64,000 bases of DNA from JAVVHH01 sp964657565 (GCA_964657565.1 CAZZVQ010000007.1:20751-84750); one strand, 5' to 3'. Shown: positions 17,047 through 26,241, counted from the first letter of the stretch. Numbers and translations are program-made. Notes: a model not told the origin generated them from the letters alone.

Positions 17047-17913
17047 ATGCTCACGATCGGAGGCTTTGGCTTCCTCCTCGCTTGTGTGTTCGGCAGCTAC
17101 ATCCTCTCCGGCGGCAGTCTCGAGCCGCTGATCGAAGCGATGCCGTTCGAGTTGCTGACCATCGGTGGTGCGGCCATCGGCACATTCTTCATGGCCAACA
17201 GCATGCACGACGTGAAACACACGTTGGGAGGCTTCAAAAAGATCCTGAAAGGCGCTTCATACAAGAAAGCTCAATACGTCGAGCTACTGAGCCTGCTCTA
17301 TTTTTTCACCCGCCTGGCCAGCTCGAAGGGGGCGATGGCGCTCGAACCCCATATCGAGCGGCCCGAGGAAAGCTCGGCCTTCCAAAATTTCCCCGGTATC
17401 CTCAAGAACCATCACGCGACGTCTATCATCTGCGACTACCTGCGCATGCTCGGCATGAATGCCGACGATCCGCATCAAATCGAAGACGTCATGGGCCGCG
17501 AGCTCAAGAAAAACCTGCACGAGGAGTTGCACGGTGCGCACGCCTTGCAGAGCACCGCGGACGCGCTCCCTGCGCTCGGAATTGTCGCCGCCGTGCTGGG
17601 CGTGATCAAAACGATGTCTCACATCAACGAGCCGCCCGCCGTGCTCGGCGCCATGATCGGTGGCGCGCTGGTCGGAACCTTCCTAGGCGTTCTGCTCGCC
17701 TACGGGATGGCTGGTCCGTTCGCGACCCGGCTGAAAGGCGTCGTCGAGGAGGAGAGCCAGTATTTCGAAGTGATCCGGGCCGTACTGATCACCCACCTGC
17801 ACGGCAACGCACCCCAGGTCAGCATCGAGACGGGCCGCAAAATGGCGCCGACACAGCACATGCCAACCTTCCAGGAGCTCGAGGCCGCAGCACAATCCGT
17901 GCAGGTGTCATGA
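17047..17913 (+). CDS. motA: Flagellar motor stator protein MotA
   Basis: A 288-residue inner-membrane protein with four predicted helices, starting IGGFGFLLACVFGSYILSGG. The conserved cytoplasmic loop and second helix pair include LQSTADALPALGIVAAVLGV and MIGGALVGTFLGVLLAYGM, typical of MotA. With MotB it forms the proton channel that drives the flagellum. It follows motB closely and shares its transcription. The stop is 8 nt from the convergent threonine-synthase-like gene. No flagellar structural genes are in the window. Confidence 0.94.
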   Translation: MLTIGGFGFLLACVFGSYILSGGSLEPLIEAMPFELLTIGGAAIGTFFMANSMHDVKHTLGGFKKILKGASYKKAQYVELLSLLYFFTRLASSKGAMALEPHIERPEESSAFQNFPGILKNHHATSIICDYLRMLGMNADDPHQIEDVMGRELKKNLHEELHGAHALQSTADALPALGIVAAVLGVIKTMSHINEPPAVLGAMIGGALVGTFLGVLLAYGMAGPFATRLKGVVEEESQYFEVIRAVLITHLHGNAPQVSIETGRKMAPTQHMPTFQELEAAAQSVQVS

Positions 17914-17921
17914 TCCCGCCC

Positions 17922-19040
17922 TCAAAGCGTGACCCCGAGCAGTTCTGCAATCCGGGGCGTCGCCTTCAATCCGGTTCCAGTCAACACCAGCACCGTGACA
18001 TCCTGCGGTCCGATTGCGCCAGACGTGAGTAATTTGCGATAGGCTGCCGCCGCCTGCGCGCAGGTCGGCTCGACATAGGTCCCAAACTGGGCCAACTCCA
18101 GCACGGCCGCGCCGATCTCTGGTTCCGAGATGTGCACCCCGCCGCCGCCGCTCTCAAGCAGCGCGGCGACGACCTCACGCAGCCGGATCGGCTCGGCGAT
18201 CGCGGTTCCCTCCGCGATGGTGGGGCGCACCGGCCCCGCCGCAATGCCCAAAGCGGCTGCCGCGATCGGCCCGCAATTCGCCGGCTGCGCGCCCCAAAGC
18301 TTCGGCAGCCGATCGATCTCCCCGGCCTTCAGCAACTCGGAAAACCCGATCTGACAACCCAGCACGTTTGATCCCGCGCCACATGGGATCACCACATGGT
18401 CCGGAGCGCGGAACCCAAGATCCTCCCACAGCTCATACGCCAGCGTCTTGGTGCCGTGCAGGAAAAACGGGTGCCAGTTATGGCTGGCGTAGAACGCCTC
18501 GCCCGCATGCCGCATGGCAGCCACCGCGGTGTCCTGCCGCGTTCCCGGAACGAGTTCGACCCGGGCGCCGTGCGCGCGCGTCTGCACCGTCTTTGCCGGG
18601 CTGGTACTGGCGGGCGCCATGATCGTCGCCGCCATCCCGCCCGCCGCAGCGTACGCCGCCACCGCCGCGCCGCCGTTACCCGAACTGTCCTCGAGCACCG
18701 ACGCAATCCCTTGCGCCCGCAAGAGCGACAGCATGACCGACGCGCCCCGGTCCTTGAAGCTGCCGGTCGGCATGAACCACTCGCACTTCAGCAGCGCCGT
18801 CCCGCCATGCAGCATGCGTGCGATCAGCGGCGTGCAGCCCTCGCCCATGCTGATCGGCTGCTCCACCCCGAACGGCAGCGCCGCCCGATAGCGCCACAGG
18901 CTCCGCTCCGTTCGATCGATTTGCCCACGAGTCAGGCCGGGCAGCGGCGACAGCATCAGCGGCGCGTGGTTCGTCCCGCACCAGCGCGGAGTCTCGATCG
19001 GGAAAGTTTCCCCGCTGCGCGGATCCAGATAGGCCACCAT
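17922..19040 (-). CDS. Threonine synthase-like PLP-dependent enzyme
   Basis: A 372-residue fold type II PLP enzyme. The lysine that binds PLP is K96 in MPTGSFKDRGAS, the phosphate loop is EDSSGNGGAAVAAYAA, and PCGAGSNVLGCQIGF is a second family loop. It resembles the threonine synthase/cysteate synthase branch, which makes threonine from O-phosphohomoserine or related beta/gamma-replacements; a dedicated ThrC cannot be asserted. ATG 19040 starts MVAYLDPRSGETFPI, the conserved N-terminus; the open frame beyond overlaps the divergent peptidase gene. The two starts are about 70 bp apart, so both may be controlled together. Confidence 0.85.
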   Translation of the reverse strand: MVAYLDPRSGETFPIETPRWCGTNHAPLMLSPLPGLTRGQIDRTERSLWRYRAALPFGVEQPISMGEGCTPLIARMLHGGTALLKCEWFMPTGSFKDRGASVMLSLLRAQGIASVLEDSSGNGGAAVAAYAAAGGMAATIMAPASTSPAKTVQTRAHGARVELVPGTRQDTAVAAMRHAGEAFYASHNWHPFFLHGTKTLAYELWEDLGFRAPDHVVIPCGAGSNVLGCQIGFSELLKAGEIDRLPKLWGAQPANCGPIAAAALGIAAGPVRPTIAEGTAIAEPIRLREVVAALLESGGGGVHISEPEIGAAVLELAQFGTYVEPTCAQAAAAYRKLLTSGAIGPQDVTVLVLTGTGLKATPRIAELLGVTL

Positions 19041-19108
19041 GCCGGCAACCTTGCCCGGCCCCCGCGCCCGTGCAAGAGGTGTTGCCGCTCTCAGTTCAGG
19101 AACCGCGC

Positions 19109-20212
19109 ATGGACACGCACGAGTTCGTCGCAACGCTCGCCCGCGACCTCGTTCGCATCGACAGCCGCAGCGGAATCAGCAACTTACCGCTAGCCGACCG
19201 GCTCGAGGCCGAGCTCAGCGAATTCCAGCTCGAACGGCTCGACTACAAAGACGCGAGCGGCATCAACAAGTGCGTCCTCGTCGCCGCGCGCGGCAGCGGC
19301 GGCCTCGCGTTCTGCGGCCATATGGACACGGTGCCCAACACCGGCTGGACCACGGACCCCTGGTCCGGTCAGGTCGAGGACGACATCCTGCATGGCCTCG
19401 GCAGCACTGACATGAAGGGCCCGCTTGCCAGCCTGATCGCCGCGGCCACGGCGCTGCCCCCGACCATCCCGGTCGCTCTCTTCATCACGACCGACGAGGA
19501 GACCACCAAGCAGGGCGCACGTCTGCTGGCCCGCACCAGCGAACTCGCCCGCAGCTTCGCGCCGCGCGGCATCCTCATCGCCGAACCCACGGGCATGATC
19601 CCCGTCCGCGGCCACCGCAGCCATATCGAGTTCACCGCCGTCGCCACCGGCGTCCAGGCCCACAGCAGCACCGGCGCCGGCCGCAACGCGAACTGGGCGC
19701 TGATGCCCTTCATGGCCGACATGGCCGCGCTGTTCGACCGCCTCCACCGCGACCCGGCGCTACAGGATCCCAGCTACGACCCGCCGTTCGGCGACTTCAA
19801 CCCGGTGATCGACAATCACGGCGCGCCCATCAACATGACGGTCCCCAAGGCCACCGTCCGCATCCGGTACCGCTACAGCGCCAGCATCGACCCCGAGCCG
19901 ATCGTCGCCGCCGTTCAAGCTGCAGCCGAGCAGCACGGTCTCGACCTCACCCTGCTCCGGGGCGGCCCGCCGCCGGAGTTGGCGGCCGATCACCCGCTGA
20001 TCGCCCTGGCAACCGCCCAGACCGGGGCGCCCGCGACGACGGTCCCCTTCGGCACGGACGCCTCCGAGCTGCAGGCCCTCGCGCCCTGCCTGATCCTCGG
20101 CCCCGGCAACATCGCCGACGCGCACACCCCCACCGAGCGCGTCAGCCTCGCGTCGCTCTCCACCGCCGTGCCGGTCTTCATGCGCCTCGCCGAAGCGGTC
20201 GCGACCGGCTGA
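19109..20212 (+). CDS. M20 family metallopeptidase (ArgE/DapE/carboxypeptidase G2-like)
   Basis: A 367-residue zinc aminoacylase/deacylase. Metal ligands are in FCGHMDTVPNTGW, STDMKGPLASLI, the general-base region TTDEETTKQG and a downstream ILIAEPT. The family removes acyl groups from amino acids (acetylornithine deacetylase, succinyl-diaminopimelate desuccinylase) or cleaves peptides; which of these cannot be told. ATG 19109 is chosen as start of the conserved domain (MDTHEFVATLARDLVRIDS). It is divergent from the threonine-synthase-like gene and ends 3 nt before the stop of the convergent dehydrogenase. Confidence 0.87.
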   Translation: MDTHEFVATLARDLVRIDSRSGISNLPLADRLEAELSEFQLERLDYKDASGINKCVLVAARGSGGLAFCGHMDTVPNTGWTTDPWSGQVEDDILHGLGSTDMKGPLASLIAAATALPPTIPVALFITTDEETTKQGARLLARTSELARSFAPRGILIAEPTGMIPVRGHRSHIEFTAVATGVQAHSSTGAGRNANWALMPFMADMAALFDRLHRDPALQDPSYDPPFGDFNPVIDNHGAPINMTVPKATVRIRYRYSASIDPEPIVAAVQAAAEQHGLDLTLLRGGPPPELAADHPLIALATAQTGAPATTVPFGTDASELQALAPCLILGPGNIADAHTPTERVSLASLSTAVPVFMRLAEAVATG

Positions 20213-20215
20213 CCC

Positions 20216-21190
20216 CTACAGCACCTCCTGGTTGACCACGTGCTCGCGGATCGGCGCACCGTCCAACACGCTCAAGATGTTGCGTGCCGTGGCCAGCCCC
20301 ATGGCGTCCATCGCCTCGACCGTCACGCCGGCAATATGCGGCGAACTGATGACGCTCGGCTCTTGCAGCAGCAGATTGCCCGCTCCCTGCGGCTCCTGCG
20401 CCAGGACGTCGAGCCCGGCCCCGCTCAGATGCCCGGACTGCAGCGCCGCCAGCAGCGCCGCCTCATCGACGATGCCGCCGCGCGCCGTGTTCACGAGCAC
20501 CGCGCCCGGCTTCATCCGCCCGATCCGCGCGGCATCGAACATCCCGAGCGTCTGCGGCGTCCGCGGGCAGTGGATCGTCACGTAATCCGCCCGCGGCAGC
20601 GCCGCGTCGAGGTCGCCGACGGCCTCGAAGCCGACCATCTCGATCGTCGCCGGCGCCACGTTCGGGTCGAATACCATGACCTGCATGCCCATCGCGGCGC
20701 ATCGCGGCGCGGTCCGGCTGCCGATCCGCCCGAACCCGATCACCAGCACCGTCGACCCGGCCAGTTCGCGCGGCAGCGGGCTGGTCCGATCGTGCCACAG
20801 CCCGTCGCGCGTTCGCGCATGCAGCTCCAGCGCCCGCTTGGCGACGGCCATCATCATGAACAGCGCATGCTCGGCGACGCTGGTCGAATTGGCGGTGCCG
20901 GCGATCATCAGCGGAATGCCGCGCTCGGTCAGCGGCGGAATCTCGACCGCATCGAACCCCACCCCGATCCGCGCCACGACTTCGAGCGCCGGGCTGGCAT
21001 CCGCCTCCGCCCGCCCGAACCGGGTTGCGGACAGCGCGACGCCGCTCGCTTCGGGCAACAGCTCCCGGAATGCGGCCGTCTGGATCGAGGCCGGATAGAC
21101 GACCGTCGTGATGTCCGGCCGCGCCCGCAGCGCGGACAGGCCCGCCCCACTCATGAAATGTGGCACCAGCACGGTCTTGGTGTTCTTCAT
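20216..21190 (-). CDS. D-isomer specific 2-hydroxyacid dehydrogenase (SerA-like)
   Basis: A 324-residue NAD-dependent dehydrogenase. The Rossmann loop is VLVIGFGRIGSRTA (about 153-166), the substrate-binding Arg segment is VNTARGGIVDEAAL and the catalytic His is in SSPHIAGVTVEA. It lacks the C-terminal ACT regulatory domain of full-length SerA, so a D-3-phosphoglycerate dehydrogenase-like or other 2-ketoacid reductase role is open. ATG 21190 has GGGGGAGG upstream; the longer frame would overlap the divergent gamma-glutamyltranspeptidase. Confidence 0.88.
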   Translation of the reverse strand: MKNTKTVLVPHFMSGAGLSALRARPDITTVVYPASIQTAAFRELLPEASGVALSATRFGRAEADASPALEVVARIGVGFDAVEIPPLTERGIPLMIAGTANSTSVAEHALFMMMAVAKRALELHARTRDGLWHDRTSPLPRELAGSTVLVIGFGRIGSRTAPRCAAMGMQVMVFDPNVAPATIEMVGFEAVGDLDAALPRADYVTIHCPRTPQTLGMFDAARIGRMKPGAVLVNTARGGIVDEAALLAALQSGHLSGAGLDVLAQEPQGAGNLLLQEPSVISSPHIAGVTVEAMDAMGLATARNILSVLDGAPIREHVVNQEVL

Positions 21191-21250
21191 GACGTCGCAA
21201 GCCTCCCCCGACAGCCAGAATTTCCAGCATATTGACCAGCATCGTCCGGA

Positions 21251-23011
21251 GTGACCACCACGCCAATGCGCCTTGCGACACTTCTCCTGTGCGTCCTGCT
21301 CATCAGGCCGGCGCTCGCCTACGACCCGGCGCCCGTCGCGGCCCGGCACGGCATGGTGGTCTCGGCCCAGGCGCTCGCCTCGGCCGCCGGCGTGGCGATG
21401 CTGGAGCAGGGTGGCAACGCGGTCGATGCGGCGGTCGCCGTCGGTTACGCGCTCGCCGTGGTGTATCCGGCAGCCGGCAATCTCGGCGGCGGTGGGTTCA
21501 TGACGCTGCACCTGGCAGATGGCCGGGCGACGTTCCTCGATTTCCGCGAGAAGGCGCCGCTCGCGGCCACGCCAGGCATGTTCCTCGATGAAGCGGGCAG
21601 CATCGCCAAAGGCCGCTCGACCGACACATGGCTGGCCGTGGGCGTCCCGGGATCACCGGCCGGGCTCGAGGCGGCGCGGGCGCGCTACGGAAGGCTGCCC
21701 CGTGCCGCCGTGCTCGCGCCGGCCATCCGCCTGGCCCACGACGGCTTCATCCTCACCGCCGGCGACGTGGCCCTGCTCAAGCTGGGCACCGCCGCCTTCA
21801 GCCGCGATCCCGCCGCCGCCGCGATCTTCCTGCCGGGCGGTCATCCGCTCGAGCCCGGCAACCGGCTGATCCAATCCGATCTGGCCCGCACGCTCGAGGC
21901 GCTTTCGGCCGGGGGGCCGGACGCTTTCTACCGCGGACCGATCGGCGACGCGATCGTCGCGGCTAGCCAGGCCGGTGGCGGCATCCTGCAGAAAGCCGAT
22001 TTCGAGGCCTTCAAGGTTCGCGAGATGGCGCCCGTGAGCTGCACCTATCGCGGCTTCCTGGTGCAATCCTCGCCGCCGCCGAGTTCGGGCGGGGTGGTCC
22101 TGTGCGAGATCCTCAACATCCTCGAAGGGTATGACGTTCGGTCCGCCGGGTTCCATAGCGCCGCCGAGGTGCACCTGCTGGTCGAGTCGATGCGGCACGC
22201 GTTCTACGACCGCAACTCGCAGCTCGGCGATCCCGATTTCGTGCAGAATCCGGTCGCGCGATTGCTCGACAAGACCTATGCCGCCGCGATCCGCGCCAAG
22301 ATCGAGCCGAGCCAGGCGACCCCGTCGAGTGCGTTCGCCAGCGCGATGCCGCCGCATGAGGGGATGAACACGACCCAGTTCTCCGTCATGGACCAGGACG
22401 GGAATGCGGTCTCGGTGACGTATACGCTGAACGACTGGTTTGGCATCCACCGGGTCGCGCCCGGGACCGGCGTGCTGCTGAACAACGAGATGGATGATTT
22501 CACCAGCAAGCCAGGGTCGCCCAACATGTTCGGCCTGGTGCAGGGCGCGGCGAACGCGATTGCCCCTGGCAAGACCCCGCTCAGCTCCATGAGCCCGACC
22601 ATCGTCAGCCTGGACGGCCAGCCGGTTCTGGTGATTGGCAGCCCTGGCGGTCCGCGCATCATCACGATCACGCTCGAGGCCATCGTCAACATCATCGACC
22701 ATGGGATGACGGTGCAGGAGGCCATCGACGCGCCGCGGATCCACCATCAGATGCTGCCCGACACGGTCTACATCGAACGATTCGCGCTTTCCGCCGACAC
22801 CCGGGCGTTGCTGGAGCAGCGCGGCTATGGCTTCACGGAGAGTGCGCCGTGGGGCGTCGCCGAAGGGATCGCGGCTGGCGCGCCGCGGCTGACGCCGACC
22901 GGTTTCGGGTCGGCCCAGTCGCTCAATGTCGGTCTACCGGCGTTGCCCGGGGCCAAGCTGTTCGGTGCGCATGATCCGCGCGGCCCGGCCGGAGCGGCCG
23001 TCGGCAACTGA
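21251..23011 (+). CDS. ggt: Gamma-glutamyltranspeptidase
   Basis: A 586-residue exported N-terminal nucleophile hydrolase that cleaves gamma-glutamyl bonds, for example of glutathione, in the periplasm. A signal peptide (MRLATLLLCVLLIRPALA from the internal ATG) precedes the large subunit. The autoprocessing and catalytic Thr is T374 in GMNTTQFSVMDQDGNAVS; the oxyanion-type GSPGGPRIITI loop is in the small subunit. The first codon is GTG at 21251; ATG 21266 is just as likely. It is divergent from the 2-hydroxyacid dehydrogenase, and its end faces a convergent SDR gene. Confidence 0.92.
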   Translation: MTTTPMRLATLLLCVLLIRPALAYDPAPVAARHGMVVSAQALASAAGVAMLEQGGNAVDAAVAVGYALAVVYPAAGNLGGGGFMTLHLADGRATFLDFREKAPLAATPGMFLDEAGSIAKGRSTDTWLAVGVPGSPAGLEAARARYGRLPRAAVLAPAIRLAHDGFILTAGDVALLKLGTAAFSRDPAAAAIFLPGGHPLEPGNRLIQSDLARTLEALSAGGPDAFYRGPIGDAIVAASQAGGGILQKADFEAFKVREMAPVSCTYRGFLVQSSPPPSSGGVVLCEILNILEGYDVRSAGFHSAAEVHLLVESMRHAFYDRNSQLGDPDFVQNPVARLLDKTYAAAIRAKIEPSQATPSSAFASAMPPHEGMNTTQFSVMDQDGNAVSVTYTLNDWFGIHRVAPGTGVLLNNEMDDFTSKPGSPNMFGLVQGAANAIAPGKTPLSSMSPTIVSLDGQPVLVIGSPGGPRIITITLEAIVNIIDHGMTVQEAIDAPRIHHQMLPDTVYIERFALSADTRALLEQRGYGFTESAPWGVAEGIAAGAPRLTPTGFGSAQSLNVGLPALPGAKLFGAHDPRGPAGAAVGN

Positions 23012-23022
23012 GGCCGAGACGC

Positions 23023-23775
23023 TCAGCCGCGGCCGACGAACGGCATCTTCGTCGCCATCACGGTCACGAACTGCACGTTCGCGTCGAGCGGTAGCCCGGC
23101 CATGACGACGACCATATCGGCCACATGCTTCGAATCCATGCGCGGCTCGACCAGCATGCTGCCATTCGGCTGCGGCACGCCCTTGGTCATCCGCTCGGTC
23201 ATCGGGGTCGCGGCATTGCCGATGTCGATCTGGCCGCAGGCGATGTCGAACGGGCGGCCGTCCAGCGCCAAGGACTTGGTCATGCCGGTAATGGCATGTT
23301 TGGTGCTCGTGTAGGGCAGGGAGCCCGGGCGAGGGGTGTGCGCCGAGATCGACCCGTTGTTGATGATCCGTCCGCCCTGCGGCGATTGATGCCGCATCAT
23401 GTGGAACGCCGCGCGGGCGCAGAGGAAGGACCCGGTCAGGTTGACCCCGACCACGTCCATCCATTGCTGGACCGACAACTCGTCGATCGGCAGCGCCGGC
23501 GTTCCCATACCGGCATTGTTGAACAGCAGATCGAGGCGACCCCATTGTGCCTTGACCTGGGCAAACGCGGCATCGACGGCCTCCGGCTGCGAGACGTCGG
23601 TGGGGACGACGAGGAATTGCTCCTTGTTGCCGAGGGACGCCGTTTCCTCGAGCGCGTCCTGACGGCGTCCGACCAGGGCGACGCTCCAACCGGCTTCGGC
23701 CAGTGCCAACGCCGCCGCGCGACCGACGCCACTGCCGGCGCCCGTGACAAGCGCCGTCTTGCTCGGTTGAGCCAT
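23023..23775 (-). CDS. Short-chain dehydrogenase/reductase (SDR)
   Basis: A 250-residue classical SDR. The cofactor loop is LVTGAGSGVGRAAALALAEAG, NNAGMGTPALP is the NNAG motif, and the catalytic triad is Ser in NNGSISAHTPRPGSLPYTSTK plus the Y-x3-K (Tyr and Lys of PYTSTKHA). Substrate unknown. The Rossmann loop followed by GRRQD suggests NADP preference. A single-gene unit: it lies between the convergent ggt gene and the phaZ gene on the same strand, about 60 bp apart. Confidence 0.88.
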   Translation of the reverse strand: MAQPSKTALVTGAGSGVGRAAALALAEAGWSVALVGRRQDALEETASLGNKEQFLVVPTDVSQPEAVDAAFAQVKAQWGRLDLLFNNAGMGTPALPIDELSVQQWMDVVGVNLTGSFLCARAAFHMMRHQSPQGGRIINNGSISAHTPRPGSLPYTSTKHAITGMTKSLALDGRPFDIACGQIDIGNAATPMTERMTKGVPQPNGSMLVEPRMDSKHVADMVVVMAGLPLDANVQFVTVMATKMPFVGRG

Positions 23776-23837
23776 TCAAATTCCTCCCCGTCGTGACCAC
23801 GCGCTTGTGCGCTGCCGATGCATAGAACCATCGGCGC

Positions 23838-25106
23838 TCACGGGTAAGTGGCGGCAGCCTCCTTCAACGCAGCCATGCCGGAACTGGTCTTGCGATCGTT
23901 GGCGTCGATGAACGCCTTGATCCGCGGCAGGATGTCCGACCGCCATTTCCGCCCGTTGAATATACCGTAATGGCCGACGCCCTGTTGCAGGTACTGGCCC
24001 CGGCGGCTCGAGGGGACGGACGAGCAGATGGTATGTGCCGCGATGGTCTGACCCGGCGCGGAAATGTCGTCGAGCTCACCCTCGACGGTGAGCAGCGCCG
24101 TCCGTTCGATCGCACCCGGCACCACGGTCTCTCCGCGCACCTTCAAGGTTCCCGTCGCGAGCTCATGCTTCTGGAAGAACGACTCGACGGTTTGCAGGTA
24201 GTAGTTCGCCGGAACGTCCATGACCGCCAGGTACTCGTCGTAGAAGCGGCGATGCGCGGAGGCGCTGTCTTCGTCACCCTTGATCAGGTGGTTGAACATG
24301 CGGCGGTGGGCTTCGACATGGCGGTCCGGGTTCATCGAGATGAACGCGGCGAGCTGCAGGAAGCCGGGATAGACGCGGCGGAATGCGCCCGGGTGCCACG
24401 GCGGCACGGTGGCGATGACATGGCTCTCGAACCACTCGATCGAGTGTTGCGCGGCCAGTTTCGTCACCACGGTCGGTGCCGCGCGGGTGTCGACGGGGCC
24501 GCCCATGAGGGTCATGGTCCGCGGCTGCGCCGGGTCCTCCCGGGCCGCCAGGAGCGAGACGGCCGCGATGACCGCAGGGGCGGGCTGGCAGACGGCAACC
24601 ACGTGGATTTCCGCGCCGAGATGCTGGATCACCTCGACGATCGTCTCGATGTAGCTCGACAAGTCGAACTCGCCATGCAGCAGCGGCACGATCCGCGCGT
24701 CGCGCCAATCGGTGACGTAAACGTCCAACCCGATGTCGATCATGTCCTGCACGGTGCCACGCAGAAGCGTTGCGTGATGCCCGCTCATCGGCGCGACCAG
24801 CAGGACTTTCGGGGCGTTGGTCACAGTGGGCGCGACGAAGCGTAATAGCCGCAAGAACGGCTTCTCGAGCACGAGCTGTTCGGGCACGCTCTCCGTCGCG
24901 TTCCGGCTGACCTTGATGTTCCAATCGGGCTTGCCGCGCTGCCGCAGGACGTCGTTGGTGACCTCCGCCCAAGCCGAGATGGCCCGGGTCGGCCAGGCGA
25001 GATGTTCAGGCGTGCCCTGAACATGCATCATGGAACTCGCGCTCTTGGCCCAGATACGGGCGGGAGTCAGCGCGGCGCTGATCGCATCATGCCAGGCATA
25101 GATCAT
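23838..25106 (-). CDS. phaZ: Intracellular polyhydroxyalkanoate (PHB) depolymerase
   Basis: A 422-residue alpha/beta hydrolase of the intracellular PHB depolymerase family that mobilises storage polyester granules. The start at 25106 gives MIYAWHDAISAALTPARIWA, matching the family N-terminus. The lipase-like box has Cys as nucleophile, HVVAVCQPAPAVIAA (C173), the well-known feature of the Ralstonia PhaZ1 type. A conserved C-terminal GVGHYGIFNGRKWR carries the catalytic His. It follows the 140-aa unknown gene with 23 nt between and is probably co-transcribed. Confidence 0.92.
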   Translation of the reverse strand: MIYAWHDAISAALTPARIWAKSASSMMHVQGTPEHLAWPTRAISAWAEVTNDVLRQRGKPDWNIKVSRNATESVPEQLVLEKPFLRLLRFVAPTVTNAPKVLLVAPMSGHHATLLRGTVQDMIDIGLDVYVTDWRDARIVPLLHGEFDLSSYIETIVEVIQHLGAEIHVVAVCQPAPAVIAAVSLLAAREDPAQPRTMTLMGGPVDTRAAPTVVTKLAAQHSIEWFESHVIATVPPWHPGAFRRVYPGFLQLAAFISMNPDRHVEAHRRMFNHLIKGDEDSASAHRRFYDEYLAVMDVPANYYLQTVESFFQKHELATGTLKVRGETVVPGAIERTALLTVEGELDDISAPGQTIAAHTICSSVPSSRRGQYLQQGVGHYGIFNGRKWRSDILPRIKAFIDANDRKTSSGMAALKEAAATYP

Positions 25107-25129
25107 AGGCAAAGCTACCACTGGACCTC

Positions 25130-25552
25130 TCAAGATTTGGTTAAAGTCAGCAGCGGTAACTCCGCCGGGGTCTTCGTCGCCCGGACGCGCCGCTCGGGCA
25201 CCGAAGCGCGTCGCCGTAGTAATTCGTCCAACATACGATCGACCGTCTGCCAGATCGGCTCATCGCCGACTCGTTCCTGCATGATCAGCCGATGCGCCGC
25301 CAACGTGACGTTGAGCGTGCCGCGGGTCGTCTCCGGTCGCGGCGATCGCATCTGGACCAGCGCCTTTTCAACCTCTTCGACCGGGGTGCCGAGCGCCTCG
25401 GCGATCGCCGCGGGTTCGGCGCCAGCCCGGCGCAGCTTGCGCGCTTTGGCCTGTGCCCGCGCATCGAGCGCGATAGACGGCCGCAGCGCCTGCGTCCGGC
25501 GAGACATCTCGCCAGACCCGGCCCCAGGCGCCTTACCACGAAAACCCGACAT
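25130..25552 (-). CDS. Hypothetical protein, 140 aa, upstream of phaZ
   Basis: I do not recognise a family. Starting at ATG 25552 (GAGGATGCGAG upstream) it encodes a basic protein with a disordered Gly/Arg N-terminus, then a likely helix-turn-helix-like segment RKLRRAGAEPAAIAEALGTP (about 38-57) followed by VEEVEKALVQM, and a C-terminal half with LNVTLAAHRLIMQERVGDEP. Length and basic character fit a DNA-binding or granule-associated protein. It ends 23 nt before the PHB depolymerase start, so it may serve storage-polymer control. Starts further upstream are possible. Confidence 0.65.
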   Translation of the reverse strand: MSGFRGKAPGAGSGEMSRRTQALRPSIALDARAQAKARKLRRAGAEPAAIAEALGTPVEEVEKALVQMRSPRPETTRGTLNVTLAAHRLIMQERVGDEPIWQTVDRMLDELLRRRASVPERRVRATKTPAELPLLTLTKS

Positions 25553-25913
25553 CTCGCATCCTCGCTGCCTGGTTTGCCACCGGCGGCTCTCCAACGCGTC
25601 TCATATATAAGCAGGATTGACGGTCGGGAGGAACAGAGCAGACGGTCCCGCCATCACGAAAGCACCAGCGTCTCACGCTTCGGCGATGTTCGATCTCAAT
25701 AAGACGGAGCGAACCAACAATTTAGCAGCGCTGTGCGGCTGCGCCACATAATCGCCCGGATTGGGCGCTTTGCCTCTGTGGCAGGGCTTGCCCACGCATT
25801 GAGCTTATGGATAACAGTGGCCAGAGGCTGATTCCGACCGCGGATTCTCGGGTTGCCTGCAGGAAGCGACTGGCCGGAACGGTGCAGAAACAACAACGCG
25901 GAGAGGACCTCAT
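25553..25913. promoter_or_regulatory. Intergenic region upstream of the HU-like gene
   Basis: About 360 nt between divergent genes with no coding frame I can support. It must hold the promoters of the phaZ leader gene and the HU-like gene. The segment 25788-25816 (TTGCCC, 17 nt, ATAACA) is a weak promoter-like match for the + strand. Its local AT content is higher than in neighbouring genes. Confidence 0.35.
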
Positions 25914-26237
25914 ATGAATGTCACCGAACTGGCCGAACAGATTGCGACCGGCCACGATCTTGATAAGAAGCAAGCACGGACTTTGGTCGAGAGCGTGTTC
26001 AAGGCAGTCGTCCAAGCCGCCCAGCATGGCGACGAGGTGAGCATCCCCGGCTTTGGCAAGTTCAAGGTCGCGTCGCGTGAAGCGCGGCAGGGCCGCAACC
26101 CGGCGACCGGCGAGACCATCCAGATCGCCGCGTCGAAGAAGCTGAACTTCATGCCCGCCAAGCAGGTCAAGGATGCGATGAACCCGCCGCCGCCCGTGGC
26201 CGCGAAAGCGGCCCCGAAGGCGCGCGCCAAGAAGTGA
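25914..26237 (+). CDS. HU family DNA-binding protein
   Basis: A 107-residue histone-like nucleoid protein: MNVTELAEQIATGHDLDKKQ (dimerisation helices), GFGKFKVASREARQGRNPATG (beta-arm with the RNP segment that inserts in the minor groove) and a final stretch PPPPVAAKAAPKARAKK. That 20-residue Pro/Ala/Lys tail is longer than in canonical HU (about 90 residues) and resembles the histone-H1-like tails found in some alphaproteobacterial HU proteins. A good ribosome site (CGGAGAGG) lies about 7 nt before the ATG. A strong hairpin follows the stop codon. Confidence 0.93.
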   Translation: MNVTELAEQIATGHDLDKKQARTLVESVFKAVVQAAQHGDEVSIPGFGKFKVASREARQGRNPATGETIQIAASKKLNFMPAKQVKDAMNPPPPVAAKAAPKARAKK

Positions 26238-26241
26238 GACA

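Noticed and set aside
25800..25816. TTATCCATA on the minus strand resembling a DnaA box
   Set aside because: One copy with a mismatch to the consensus, no cluster or AT-rich unwinding region, and no dnaA or parAB near.
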